Origin: Bartonella quintana
GTDB lineage: Bacteria > Pseudomonadota > Alphaproteobacteria > Rhizobiales > Rhizobiaceae
Length of the DNA stretch: 64,000 bases
Direction: 5' to 3'
Assembly: GCF_009936175.1 (NCBI RefSeq)
Contig: NZ_AP019773.1
Coordinates: forward strand, 1,116,001 to 1,180,000
Positions 9,733-18,505 of this stretch are shown here, one piece after another. Every line of letters begins with the position of its first letter. Positions within the stretch are counted from its first letter, which is position 1. The notes under the pieces were generated by a model that saw only the letters and a list, made by a program, of their open reading frames with translations, did not search any database and was not told the DNA's origin. The position numbers and the translations under genes were made by a program.

Positions 9733-10647
9733 TTATAAAAAAGGAATCATCGTTGTACCTGGAGGCAACTTAGCCTCATTCTCTGGCTCTACATGAATAG
9801 AAATACGCACATTGTCAAATTCTTCTTGAAGAACACCTTCAATTTTATCGCAAATCTGGTGTGCTTCTCTTACCTGCATTGCAGCCGGCACAACCAAATG
9901 AAATTCTATAAAAGTAACTCTGCCAGCAACACGCGTAAGCAAATCATGCACTTCAAGCGCACCATGTGCATTTGCAGAAATAAGTTCACGAATCCGCATA
10001 TTTTCATTCAATTCAACACCAACATCCATTAATCCCTGAATGGCACTGTTAATCACCTTCCATCCTTGAAAAAGAATATTAACAGCAACAATTATCGCTA
10101 AAATTGGATCCAAAATACCCCATCTACCCACAAAACCAACAACCAGACCAATTAAAATGACAAGTGAAGTAAAAACATCTGTTATAAAATGCATGCCATC
10201 AGCCTTAAGAGCCGGTGAACGATGGATTTTTCCCTGCCTCATAAGAATCCAACCCCACAGATAATTTATAACACTCGCGACAAAATGAATAACGAGCCAT
10301 ATTCCAGGTTCCTGCAACAATTTAACGGTCGAAAAAGCCATCCACGCTTCTCTTAAAATGATAACTGCCGCAATAATGATCAGCACTCCTTCGAGAATTG
10401 TGGAAAAATATTCCGCTTTATGGTGTCCAAAAGGATGATTATGATCTGCCGGCTTCACACTGATTTTAACAGCCCACCATGCTGCCAATGTCGCAAGTAT
10501 ATTGACGGTTGATTCCAATGCATCAGAATATAGTGCAACCGAACCGGTGATGTGATATGCCCAATATTTCAAAGCAAAAACGATACAAGCAACAAAAATA
10601 GAGTATAAGGTTAAGCTTTGTATATTGATTTTTACATCCATAACCAC
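9733..10647 (-). CDS. Cation diffusion facilitator family transporter
   Basis: Inner-membrane divalent-cation/proton antiporter of 304 residues with about six predicted helices and a soluble C-terminal dimerisation domain (from about 205). The family block 'HNHPFGHHKAEYFSTILEG' sits near 69-87, 'ADGMHFITDVFTS' near 150 supplies the H-xxx-D half of the transport site, and 'LDPILAI' follows. The TM2 half-site reads D42-A-L-E45-S46 rather than the DxxxD of FieF/YiiP, so metal preference may differ; zinc, iron, manganese or cobalt are all possible. An alternative start is M3. No regulator gene is adjacent. Confidence 0.9.
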   Translation of the reverse strand: MVMDVKINIQSLTLYSIFVACIVFALKYWAYHITGSVALYSDALESTVNILATLAAWWAVKISVKPADHNHPFGHHKAEYFSTILEGVLIIIAAVIILREAWMAFSTVKLLQEPGIWLVIHFVASVINYLWGWILMRQGKIHRSPALKADGMHFITDVFTSLVILIGLVVGFVGRWGILDPILAIIVAVNILFQGWKVINSAIQGLMDVGVELNENMRIRELISANAHGALEVHDLLTRVAGRVTFIEFHLVVPAAMQVREAHQICDKIEGVLQEEFDNVRISIHVEPENEAKLPPGTTMIPFL

Positions 10648-11167
10648 ACCCTCGTCTTCTACACAAAATAAGGAATAACACTTTCACTCATATAATGATA
10701 TTTTTGATATATCGCCAATATTTTCTCAATATCACAGAAGTTTCACAATACAATAAACGACTCTCAAAGACCCTATTGTCATTTCCAACAACTATCCTTT
10801 TATACGATATAACATAACAAATAGAGTAACACAGATATGACTCAAAAATAGAAACAAGAAACTCTCCAACAGCAATCAAATGCATCATTTTGATGCTCAT
10901 AGCTTTTTAAGTGCTTAACGGTTTTAATGCCTTATGATTGAAAAATCACCTGTTGTTTTTGCTCAAACGCATCACACTTATGCGCCGTTTATCAACCTTT
11001 TATGAACATTAAACCAATCAACCTGTCAATATAATTGCACATAGCAAAAAAGGCTGCTCAACTTCCTACTGCAACCTTACACCTCAACTGTATCAAAAAC
11101 ATTACGATCGTTAAAATAACCTAAGAACTCTTTTAAGGAAAGAGTAAAGAGAAAGACATAATCACTC
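10648..11167. other. Non-coding gap
   Basis: AT-rich stretch between the cation exporter and the small RNA. I see no gene with family features. A short minus-strand frame of about 70 codons here lacks a convincing ribosome-binding site and any recognisable motif. Confidence 0.5.
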
Positions 11168-11302
11168 CTAAAAAGAATCTGGGCATTGGGGACCCAGATT
11201 CTTTTCCCTTAGGAATTTAAGGATATACAGAGTTTAGGAAATAGCGGGGACCTAAGACTCTGCACCTGGTACGGAAACACTCCATTGTGCCGCACTCGGT
11301 AT
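11168..11302 (-). ncRNA. Structured small RNA with own promoter and terminator
   Basis: About 135 nt on the minus strand, unrecognised by name. It has a promoter upstream and ends in a strong intrinsic terminator. I can fold it into four hairpins by eye. The 5' one pairs GTGCGG with CCGTAC, with an inner CAC/GTG pair and a flanking ACC/GGT closing pair. The second pairs CAGAGT-C-TTAGG (complement of 11251-11262) with CCTAAACTCTG (complement of 11228-11238), with one bulged C. The third is a small CCTTA/TAAGG hairpin. The fourth is the terminator. No open reading frame fits. The multi-hairpin fold does not match 6S RNA (one long rod). It could be a genus-specific regulatory RNA; the target is unknown. 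Confidence 0.6.
11171..11205 (-). terminator. Intrinsic terminator of the small RNA
   Basis: Perfect 13-bp inverted repeat (arms 11171-11183 and 11193-11205, 9-nt loop). Read on the minus strand, the GC-rich base GGG/CCC is at the loop side and the descending arm runs into a T-rich tract. The symmetric A/T ends mean it could also terminate plus-strand transcription. Confidence 0.8.
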
Positions 11303-11308
11303 TTCTAT

Positions 11309-11335
11309 ATTATACCTATGGTTGTAATTTGTCAA
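11309..11335 (-). promoter_or_regulatory. Sigma-70-type promoter of the small RNA
   Basis: On the minus strand a perfect TTGACA (11330-11335) is followed by a perfect TATAAT (11309-11314). The spacer is 15 nt, shorter than the optimal 17, but both hexamers match the consensus exactly. Transcription would begin near 11302, at the 5' side of the first RNA hairpin. Confidence 0.65.
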
Positions 11336-11451
11336 CATGTATTCTACCATAAGTTTTAAAATAATGAATTTTTCTCATCTCTCTCTTCAAAAATAAAGCA
11401 AACATTCAACATCTGGTCATTGTAAAAAATAACGTTAAAAGCTCTGTATGT

Positions 11452-12258
11452 GTTTGAATATCAAAACAATCTACAAAACTGATGATCCTCGTCTGAGAAA
11501 CCATAACAATATCCCCGTGAAAAAATCTTGTTAGACAGCAACATCAATTTATTGCTGAAGGAAAAATAATCTTGTCAGCATTGCTGCATTCAAAAGAATT
11601 CTCTGCTCTCTTACTACTCATTGTGACAGAACGTCTTCCTGGACTTATGTCTCTTTTAGAAGCAACCCAGCCAACCTGTCCCATTTATTACGTTCCGCAA
11701 AAAATCATGGATAATATTGCAGGCTTCCATATTTCATCGTGGACTACTCGGTATAGGCGAATGCAAAGCACTATCATCATTACAAAAATTTTTACACGAT
11801 CTTCCAGAAAAAGCTTTGATTCTGGTTTTATGTAATATCTCTAACCATGAGAGAAGCTATTTTTCGCAACGCAACCGCCTTTGCCAGAATGATATTATCG
11901 TTGATAAAACTTCATGCGATCCACTTTATAGGAAATCAATCAGAGTTTCTGCAAGTGCAACTCTAAAGGTATCCTATACGCAAGGAGCTGATATTAATGA
12001 CATTAGAGCAGCTCTAAACGATGCAAATTTTCATCTTTATGCGCTTTCTCCCTCTGCGTATTACTCTCAAGCAAGTAAAAACAACAAGAAGGGTGGTGCT
12101 TATTTCAGGAACAGAAGGCGATGGCTTACCAATCCATGTACTAGAAAAATCAAAAACCTTACATATTCCTATGGCTCACGACTTTAACAATCTCAATGTT
12201 GCCACAGCATAAGGATTTGCATTAGCTCATTTTACCGATTTTGATAAGCTCCACTAAA
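11452..12258 (+). pseudogene. TrmH/SpoU-family RNA 2'-O-methyltransferase, degraded
   Basis: Frameshifted remnant of an rRNA/tRNA 2'-O-ribose methyltransferase. Pieces from several frames join into one family protein. First comes 'TDDPRLRNHNNIPVKK', then after a stop and frame change 'RQQHQFIAEGKIILSALL' and 'TERLPGLMSLLEATQP', then 'HRGLLGIGE' and 'LVLCNISNHE'. The C-terminus carries SpoU motif 3 as 'ISGTEGDGLP' and 'IPMAHDFNNLNVATA', immediately followed by TAA where the family continues 'GFALAHF'. At least three frame changes and two in-frame stops rule out a functional product. It sits between the small RNA and mnmA. Confidence 0.85.
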
Positions 12259-12305
12259 GATGATAACACTTTAAGTTTAAAAAACATCCTATGAGTGTAT
12301 CTCTT

Positions 12306-13532
12306 TTATTTAGAAGCGGTTGTTTTAAGTTCGGAGGAAACAGCAGCTTTTGTTTCTGGATTGCATAAAACGCGTTTCAACATCATTTCAACACCAACAG
12401 CACGTTGTGAATGGGTTACAAACCCACCCCCAAGAATGCGGGCTCCATCACCATTTCCATCATAAAAAACACAAGCTTGCCCTGGTGCTACACTATTTTC
12501 GCACTCCAAAAAGTCAACAGAAAAAACATCTTCTTTATAATGCAAGCGAGCAAGATGTGAAGGACGCGTTGAGCGAACTTTTACAGCCACCTCAAGGCCA
12601 TCGGAAGGAAAATTGTCCAATCGCTCATCACCAAGCCAATTCACATCACGCAAAAAGAGTTTATGTGTTTCCAACATTTCACGCGGCCCAACAATAACAC
12701 GTGCATTTTCCACGTCTAGATAAACTACATAAAGCGCTTCACCGGTTGCAGCACCAATACCACGACGTTGACCAACAGTATAATTAACAATTCCCGAGTG
12801 TTTACCTAAAACCTGTCCATCGATATGCACAATAACCCCAGGATTAACGGCTTCTGGACGCAGTTTTGTGATAACATCAGAATATTTTCCTTGCGGAACA
12901 AAACAAATATCCTGACTGTCATGTTTATCGGCAACAACAAAGCCCATTTCTGTTGCTATTTCACGAACATGTGCTTTAGGCAAGTCACCAAGTGGAAAAC
13001 GCAAATAATCAATCTGTTCCTGTGTTGTTGCAAAAAGAAAATAACTCTGATCACGTTTAACATCAAAAGGGCGAAAGAGTGCCCGATGCGCACCATGAGG
13101 ACGCGAGCGAATATAATGGCCTGTTGCCAAAGCATCCGCACCTAATTCACGCGCAGTTGCTAGTAAATCAGCAAACTTCACAGTCTGATTGCATGCCACA
13201 CATGGTACAGGCGTCTCTCCATGTGCATAGCTTTCTGCGAAAGGATCAATCACAGCTTCACGAAATCGTTTTTCATAATCAAGAACATAATGAGGTATTC
13301 CCAATGTCTCTGCTACGCGACGCGCATCCTCAATATCTTGTCCAGCACAACATGCTCCTACGCGATGTGTTGCAGCACCATGATCATAAAGCTGCAACGT
13401 AATCCCAATGACATCGTAACCTTCCTTTTTCAAAAGACCTGCAACAACCGATGAATCAACCCCGCCCGACATTGCTACAACAATGCGAGAATTATCAGGT
13501 TGTCCTGGCAAATCAAGACTGTTCAAAAACAT
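12306..13532 (-). CDS. mnmA: tRNA-specific 2-thiouridylase MnmA
   Basis: Catalyses 2-thiolation of uridine 34 in the wobble position of tRNA-Lys, -Glu and -Gln, taking sulfur from a relay system and activating U34 with ATP. The 408-residue protein has the PP-loop 'SGGVDSS' (about 23-29). The two catalytic cysteine regions are '[13 protein letters not shown]' (about 119) and '[14 protein letters not shown]' (about 213). Family blocks '[11 protein letters not shown]' and '[13 protein letters not shown]' appear in the C-terminal beta-barrel region. Length is normal for alphaproteobacterial MnmA. It stands alone, divergent from sciP across about 310 bp. Confidence 0.96.
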   Translation of the reverse strand: MFLNSLDLPGQPDNSRIVVAMSGGVDSSVVAGLLKKEGYDVIGITLQLYDHGAATHRVGACCAGQDIEDARRVAETLGIPHYVLDYEKRFREAVIDPFAESYAHGETPVPCVACNQTVKFADLLATARELGADALATGHYIRSRPHGAHRALFRPFDVKRDQSYFLFATTQEQIDYLRFPLGDLPKAHVREIATEMGFVVADKHDSQDICFVPQGKYSDVITKLRPEAVNPGVIVHIDGQVLGKHSGIVNYTVGQRRGIGAATGEALYVVYLDVENARVIVGPREMLETHKLFLRDVNWLGDERLDNFPSDGLEVAVKVRSTRPSHLARLHYKEDVFSVDFLECENSVAPGQACVFYDGNGDGARILGGGFVTHSQRAVGVEMMLKRVLCNPETKAAVSSELKTTASK

Positions 13533-13845
13533 GTATTCATTCTCTATTTAATGTGCATCTATCCGTTCATGTTCTTATGCACACATTGTTTTTATGCTAT
13601 TTACTGTCTTTTTATATTGTTTTTTTATCCTTTCCACAACCAATAGAATCACGTTCTTATAAAGCATCTGAAGATGAAGAAAGAGTGATGAAATAAGGTA
13701 CAATAGGCTATTCTATCACTTCCCTTTGTGTCATATTTCACGTATTAATTGGCTTTATTAATTTTTTCTTTCAACGCATTTAGCTCTTTTTTAAATTTCA
13801 TGTTTTATAAACGAATCAAGTCCTTGACTAAAAATAGACGATACA
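13533..13845. other. mnmA-sciP divergent intergenic region
   Basis: AT-rich divergent spacer that must hold promoters for both mnmA and sciP. There is a TTAA-N9-TTAA arrangement near 13745, close to but not matching the CtrA box spacing (N7), so I do not call an operator. Confidence 0.45.
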
Positions 13846-14121
13846 ATGACAAACTCGATAAAAACACAAATGAAATATGTTACTGGGCCAGATGGAAGTC
13901 CACTCACAATCGCCGACTTACCGCCTAAAACCACAAGGCGCTGGGTGATCCGTCGCAAAGCTGAAGTTGTTGCAGCTGTAAGAGGTGGATTGTTAAGTCT
14001 TGATGAGGCATGTCAACGCTATACTTTGACCGTAGAGGAATTTCTTTCATGGCAGAGTTTGATCGATGAACATGGCTTAGCTGGATTACGAACAACCAGA
14101 ATCCAACATTATAGACATTAA
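13846..14121 (+). CDS. sciP: SciP, CtrA inhibitor (DUF1153)
   Basis: Small 91-residue DUF1153 protein matching SciP, the helix-turn-helix protein that blocks CtrA-activated transcription in Caulobacter by binding CtrA-RNA polymerase complexes or DNA. The N-terminus 'GPDGSPLTIADLPPKTTRRW' and the HTH region 'GGLLSLDEACQRYTLTVEEF' are typical. It is in the same block as ctrA and chpT, three genes of one phospho-regulatory circuit within 3 kb. Start is ATG with weak upstream signal, but the family N-terminus begins right after it. Confidence 0.93.
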   Translation: MTNSIKTQMKYVTGPDGSPLTIADLPPKTTRRWVIRRKAEVVAAVRGGLLSLDEACQRYTLTVEEFLSWQSLIDEHGLAGLRTTRIQHYRH

Positions 14122-14241
14122 TTGCCATTGATCCGGCTTCAAAATACTTTTAGAATAGCTAAGCTCGATAAGGGTTTGGCTGTTTTGTGCTTTCAGCATA
14201 CAAGTCAAGTATCGCAAGGAATAGATTTCCAAAAAATTTTA

Positions 14242-14628
14242 TTATCTGGTCATCGAGTTAGATTGAATCATGATACTGTCATCACCTGCTACTGCCCCAT
14301 TTTCCCGCACCTCTAAAAGCCGTGCACGTTGTAACTCTGTAGTGACTTCATGGAGAGCAATTTCAGCATTTGTTTTCTGCAGTTGCAAATCACGAATTGA
14401 ATTTATAAGATTATCGCGCCTTTGTCGCGCTGCACGAGCAAAAGAAGAATAAGCAAAATGATGAATATCATTGTTTCCAGATTTACGTTCTTCATGAATA
14501 ATTTGCGCTTCCAGCTCTAATACCATTCGCTCAAATTCTGCGATCATCATCTCAAGCTGTGCGATTTCACGACGTTTCCCACGCACTTGAAACATCTTTA
14601 GTCGCACCATACTTTCCCGTGGCTTCAT
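14242..14628 (-). CDS. FliJ-like coiled-coil protein
   Basis: 128-residue, almost entirely helical, heptad-rich protein resembling the FliJ-type flagellar export chaperone found beside ctrA in Brucella and other Rhizobiales. The start at 14628 ('MKPRESMVRLKMFQVRGKRR') is chosen because GGAG lies 8 nt upstream; a farther upstream Met at 14667 lacks such a site. Charged coiled coil spans about 12-110. It is convergent with sciP and divergent from ctrA. No other flagellar gene is in the window, so whether it serves flagellar export or another coiled-coil role cannot be decided. Confidence 0.7.
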   Translation of the reverse strand: MKPRESMVRLKMFQVRGKRREIAQLEMMIAEFERMVLELEAQIIHEERKSGNNDIHHFAYSSFARAARQRRDNLINSIRDLQLQKTNAEIALHEVTTELQRARLLEVRENGAVAGDDSIMIQSNSMTR

Positions 14629-15192
14629 ACTCACTACTCCTTGATTGCGCCAACTCACAATTCGCATTCTTAATGTATAATTTTCGTTACACTTTATTCT
14701 GATAAAAAAAGTCCATTTTTTAACTTGAAACTATATTTTTACCTATCCATAAAGCAGCTGCAAACACGACCTGCTTTAAGAGCAATAACCATTTGTTTAC
14801 TTTTCGCCTCCACTATAGGATGAAGAGATTTAAAGCTCGGTAAATAAATACTGAAATTGTAAAAAAGTGATTTAAAATCATCTTTTACCGGATTTTTTTT
14901 AAAGTTAAATTTAGTGGAAAAAACACTTCCTTTTTTATTTCATTAAAAATATACGGTTTTTCTAAAATAATTTTGTGAACCTCTTTTAAAAATAAAAATA
15001 TTTTGTTAACCACTATCATAGATAGTAGGAAATTCAGTGGTGATTGTTACGCGTACCACTGAAATATTCATAAACACTTTTATGATAAGTGTTTGATTTT
15101 ATGAATTATTTTTTAGAAGCAGTGATTTTATCAACTGCCATAAAATAAAGATGCTCCTCTTGATTCGAGAGGAACAAAGTGAGGGATATAAA
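14629..15192. other. ctrA upstream region
   Basis: Long AT-rich divergent region between the FliJ-like gene and ctrA, expected to contain the ctrA promoters. A GATTC (GANTC, the CcrM methylation site used in alphaproteobacterial cell-cycle control) lies near 15159, about 30 nt before the start codon. A GTTAAC half-site is near 15004. I see no complete TTAA-N7-TTAA CtrA box. Confidence 0.4.
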
Positions 15193-15894
15193 ATGCGCGT
15201 ATTATTAATTGAAGATGATAAAGCAACCACTCAGAGTATTGAGTTAATGCTAAAGTCGGCAAATTTTAATGTCTATATCACTGATCTAGGTGAAGAAGGT
15301 GCCGATTTAGGTAAGCTTTATGATTACGATATCATTTTGCTTGATCTGAATCTACCGGATATGTCAGGCTACGATGTCCTGCGGACCTTAAGATTGGCAA
15401 AAATAAAAACCCCTGTTCTCATTCTTTCCGGCATGAATGCCATTGAAGATAAAGTCCGGGGATTTGGCTTTGGTGCGGATGATTATATGACTAAGCCATT
15501 CCATAAGGATGAGCTCATTGCACGTATTCATGCGGTTGTTCGTCGCTCTAAAGGCCATGCACAATCGATCATTGTCACTGGCGATCTCACCGTCAATCTT
15601 GATGCAAAAACAGTCGAAGTTGCTGGACGTCCCGTTCATTTAACTAGTAAAGAATACCAGATGCTAGAGCTTCTCTCTCTGCGCAAAGGCACCACACTCA
15701 CCAAAGAAATGTTTCTCAATCATCTCTACGGTGGAATGGATGAACCAGAACTGAAAATTATTGATGTTTTTATATGTAAACTGCGGAAGAAATTAGAAGA
15801 AGTATCTTCTAGCGCAAACTACATTGATACAGTTTGGGGACGGGGCTATGTGTTACGTGATCCAGTTGAAGAAAACGTACGTAAAACCGCTTAA
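15193..15894 (+). CDS. ctrA: Cell cycle response regulator CtrA
   Basis: OmpR-family DNA-binding response regulator, master regulator of cell cycle and envelope genes in alphaproteobacteria. The 233-residue protein has a receiver domain with acidic pocket E7-D8-D9, phosphorylation site D51 in 'LLDLNLPD', and 'DDYMTKPF' with the conserved lysine near 104. The winged-helix domain from about 125 includes '[18 protein letters not shown]' and ends '[13 protein letters not shown]'. The C-terminus ends in small residues 'KTA', resembling the ClpXP-recognised tail of CtrA. The start at 15193 gives the family length and has GAGGG upstream. It receives phosphate from ChpT, encoded just downstream on the other strand. 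Confidence 0.97.
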   Translation: MRVLLIEDDKATTQSIELMLKSANFNVYITDLGEEGADLGKLYDYDIILLDLNLPDMSGYDVLRTLRLAKIKTPVLILSGMNAIEDKVRGFGFGADDYMTKPFHKDELIARIHAVVRRSKGHAQSIIVTGDLTVNLDAKTVEVAGRPVHLTSKEYQMLELLSLRKGTTLTKEMFLNHLYGGMDEPELKIIDVFICKLRKKLEEVSSSANYIDTVWGRGYVLRDPVEENVRKTA

Positions 15895-15914
15895 GCAGTG
15901 AAAATGCACATTGT

Positions 15915-15945
15915 AAAATCTCGGAGTATAGCGGGCCGAGATTTT
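15915..15945 (+). terminator. Intrinsic terminator after ctrA
   Basis: Inverted repeat AAAATCTCGG (15915-15924) and CCGAGATTTT (15936-15945), 11-nt loop, followed by TTATT; 18 nt beyond the ctrA stop. It may work in both directions. Confidence 0.75.
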
Positions 15946-16107
15946 TATTCTCTGTTACAACAAAAGGCTCGCTACATAAAAGCTCTCTTGTTTAGAGGGA
16001 ATGTTTATAGCTTAAGAGATCCTAAAGCCACCGCTCCCTGATCTAGTCCCGTTCACTGATACAATCTTAAGTCATCTTCTCAAACGGCTTAAATAATTTT
16101 ATCTTCC

Positions 16108-16746
16108 TTAAAGATTCTTTGTACTCTCCAAAACAATACAACTAGCAGTTTCTTCAATGTTTATTTCCATGGCTGTCATTTCGGCAAGTAACATTGTATA
16201 GTAAAACTGGATAACTTGCGCATCGATAAGTTCTTCTTGAATTCTTCCATTATATAAAGCAACAAAATGAGCAGGAATACGTAAAGTTTTACCGCAAATC
16301 TCAAACCGAAAAGAACGTTTATCTTCATCTTGCAAAATCATAACAACTATTTCACCACCACGAGAAGCTGTTGTATTTGCAATCAATAACAAATTAAGCA
16401 AAAGTTTAACTTCATTTTTTGGTAAAAGCAAAGCAGGAGCTTGCCATTTTAATGTTGCTTTTTCTTCCTTCATATATTGTTGAGCAACCTGTTCAGCGGA
16501 ACGCGTATCTACTTGACTCCCAGCTGCTCCTGAAAAACCAAAAGCTAATCGCAAAAATTGTAGACGTGCAGAAGCACTTGCAACGGCCCAACGCACCAAT
16601 TGCAAAGTATCTTCATCTGTTCCTCCTTCATCGTAAAGCTCCATCGCATTTTGGATAGCACCAACAGGTGAAATCAAATCATGGCAAATACGGCTACAGA
16701 GCAAAGCAGCAAGATCGGTAGACTTTAAAGAAACAGCTAACGTCAT
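16108..16746 (-). CDS. chpT: Histidine phosphotransferase ChpT
   Basis: Cytoplasmic phosphotransferase that relays phosphate from the hybrid kinase CckA to CtrA and CpdR. The 212-residue protein has the dimerisation helix with 'RICHDLISPVGAIQNAMEL', placing phospho-accepting H22 in the canonical H-D-L context. The C-terminal half is a degenerate, ATP-free HATPase-like domain ('LLLNLLLIANTTASRGG' near 114), as known for ChpT. It is convergent with ctrA. Clustering of relay protein and response regulator strongly supports the assignment. The CckA gene is not in this window. Confidence 0.93.
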   Translation of the reverse strand: MTLAVSLKSTDLAALLCSRICHDLISPVGAIQNAMELYDEGGTDEDTLQLVRWAVASASARLQFLRLAFGFSGAAGSQVDTRSAEQVAQQYMKEEKATLKWQAPALLLPKNEVKLLLNLLLIANTTASRGGEIVVMILQDEDKRSFRFEICGKTLRIPAHFVALYNGRIQEELIDAQVIQFYYTMLLAEMTAMEINIEETASCIVLESTKNL

Positions 16747-16960
16747 AATTATCGAAAACTCCTAGATTTAAAAATAAGCTTCATTTTAAAGAAAAACTCT
16801 TAACATCCAATGCATATAGGGAACTTTAACAATCATGCTAAAAATTTTTTCAAAAGCAAATTCAAGAATTTAAATAACCTTACGTCTTATTTTTTATTTG
16901 AATCAAATAAAAATGCTAATATTATCTTTTTGTTTGTAACCAATAAAAGGGAAAATTTCT

Positions 16961-17557
16961 ATGGCTCTCTCTCTCCTAACACGCTGGTACAAAAATATCG
17001 TACCTTTGATATTCCTTTTATTCGTAAAAATAAACGCTGTACATGCTCAACCCCAACCAATAGAACACAAAGACCCCTATTATTCGCTGCAAGAAATTAT
17101 CGATTCCGGGCATACTTTTTTTGGAAGAACTGCCGGCGGTATAGCAGTCGCAATTGAAAATATCTTTTCGCAATACGGTTATCCCAATGCCTATATTTTA
17201 GGCGAAGAAGCTTCTGGTGCCTTTTTTGCTGGATTAACCTATGGCGAAGGACAGCTTTTTACCAAAAGCCACGGTCAGCATAAAGTTTTTTGGCAAGGTC
17301 CCTCTTTGGGATGGGATTTTGGCGGTCAAGGCTCCCGTTTAATGATCTTAGTTTATGATCTCAATAATATAAATAATTTATGGGGACGCTATGGAGGTAT
17401 TGCAGGTTCGGCCTATTTAGTAGCAGGTGTTGGTTTTCATGTCCTTAAACGCAAAAATATCTTATTAATTCCAGTACGTACAGGAATTGGCGCACGGCTT
17501 GGTATTAACGTAGGGTATTTAAAATTAACATCCAAACCAACATGGAATCCATTTTAA
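16961..17557 (+). CDS. eipA: EipA-like periplasmic envelope integrity protein (DUF1134)
   Basis: 198-residue exported protein of the DUF1134 family. A signal peptide ends near 'NAVHAQPQP' (cleavage about 29). The conserved domain follows: 'LQEIIDSGHTFFGRTAGGIA', 'YILGEEASGAFFAGLTYGEG' and 'LGWDFGGQGSR'. In Brucella the family member EipA is a small periplasmic beta-barrel whose transcription is controlled by CtrA and which supports envelope integrity. Its position beside chpT and ctrA fits that link. The start has AAGGGA upstream. The gene runs directly into the next coding region 27 nt later, so both may be cotranscribed. Confidence 0.88.
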   Translation: MALSLLTRWYKNIVPLIFLLFVKINAVHAQPQPIEHKDPYYSLQEIIDSGHTFFGRTAGGIAVAIENIFSQYGYPNAYILGEEASGAFFAGLTYGEGQLFTKSHGQHKVFWQGPSLGWDFGGQGSRLMILVYDLNNINNLWGRYGGIAGSAYLVAGVGFHVLKRKNILLIPVRTGIGARLGINVGYLKLTSKPTWNPF

Positions 17558-17584
17558 ACGAACTCTCAATTGAAAAGGGGATTT

Positions 17585-18247
17585 ATGTTTATCCAATTAT
17601 TTCTTTTTTTTGTTCTTGGAGTTGCCACTACTTCCTGGTTGTTAGTGCTTTTTTCTCCCCTTATTTGGCGCAGAGCTCTTCACTTTGCACATAAAGCTGT
17701 TTCTACACAAATTCCGTTATCCCTGACTGAAATACAAGCAAACCAGGATATTCTCTGTGCCCAACATGCTGTAGAATTAGTACGCAACGAACAAAAATAT
17801 GAATCTTTGCAAAAAAAATACGCCCAACAGAAAATACAACTTAGCCAAGCAACAGAAAAACTATACCGGCTGTATCCTCCAACACAAGGGACTTCTTATT
17901 CCCCTCATAAAAAAGAAACTACCCCGATAAAGAACGAAAACAGTACTCTCGCAACAAATACTTTCATAATGGAAATCAAAACTATGCGTGAAAAAATCGC
18001 ACACTATCAACAACGTTTACAGGAAATTCAATCCGATGAGCTTAACGCTGCTGCTAACCATCAACTTCTATATAAACTGCGCGAAGAAACAAAAGATTTA
18101 GCGGCGACATTAGCTGCTCAAATAGCCCTGCAAGAAGGTGAATCCTCACCCATTAGCATACTGATCGAAAATTCTAAAAGCAAAAACGACTTAGCATCGC
18201 GTATTCGCAAAAAAATAACCTGCATCAAAAAAAAATCTCTTCCATAA
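17585..18247 (+). CDS. Hypothetical membrane-anchored coiled-coil protein
   Basis: I do not recognise a named family. The 220-residue product has one N-terminal membrane helix (about 2-24, 'FIQLFLFFVLGVATTSW') and two long heptad-rich charged segments (about 45-105 and 130-180), ending in a lysine-rich tail. The start at 17585 is chosen because AAGGGG lies about 6 nt upstream; an upstream TTG at 17570 lacks such a site. Its closeness to eipA suggests co-expression and perhaps an envelope role, but that is inference only. Confidence 0.7.
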   Translation: MFIQLFLFFVLGVATTSWLLVLFSPLIWRRALHFAHKAVSTQIPLSLTEIQANQDILCAQHAVELVRNEQKYESLQKKYAQQKIQLSQATEKLYRLYPPTQGTSYSPHKKETTPIKNENSTLATNTFIMEIKTMREKIAHYQQRLQEIQSDELNAAANHQLLYKLREETKDLAATLAAQIALQEGESSPISILIENSKSKNDLASRIRKKITCIKKKSLP

Positions 18248-18505
18248 GTCGTCTTTCAAAAAAAGTTTAGTATGAATTTCTGAATCAATAAACCTTAATA
18301 TTAACTGTATCTTCCATAACTCAATAAATTTATTATCTTTCTTGAAAGAAATAAACATAAGAAACCTTTCTCTGAGCTTCCTTATTAATAAAATTTGGTA
18401 TAATTCTACCTCTATTTTTTAAATCACTATTTTTCTAAAACACCTTCAAAGATGTAATGCAAATAAAGTTCGTTATGAGATAGCTTTAAAGATAAAGACA
18501 CTCTC

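Noticed and set aside
11168..11302. Small RNA as 6S RNA
   Set aside because: 6S folds into one long rod with a central bubble; this sequence gives separate hairpins and lacks that architecture.
11168..11302. Small RNA as a Bartonella Brt-type element
   Set aside because: Those RNAs, as I recall, sit in front of small DNA-binding protein genes; no helix-turn-helix gene follows on this strand.
13740..13765. CtrA box upstream of sciP
   Set aside because: The TTAA half-sites are 9 nt apart, not 7.
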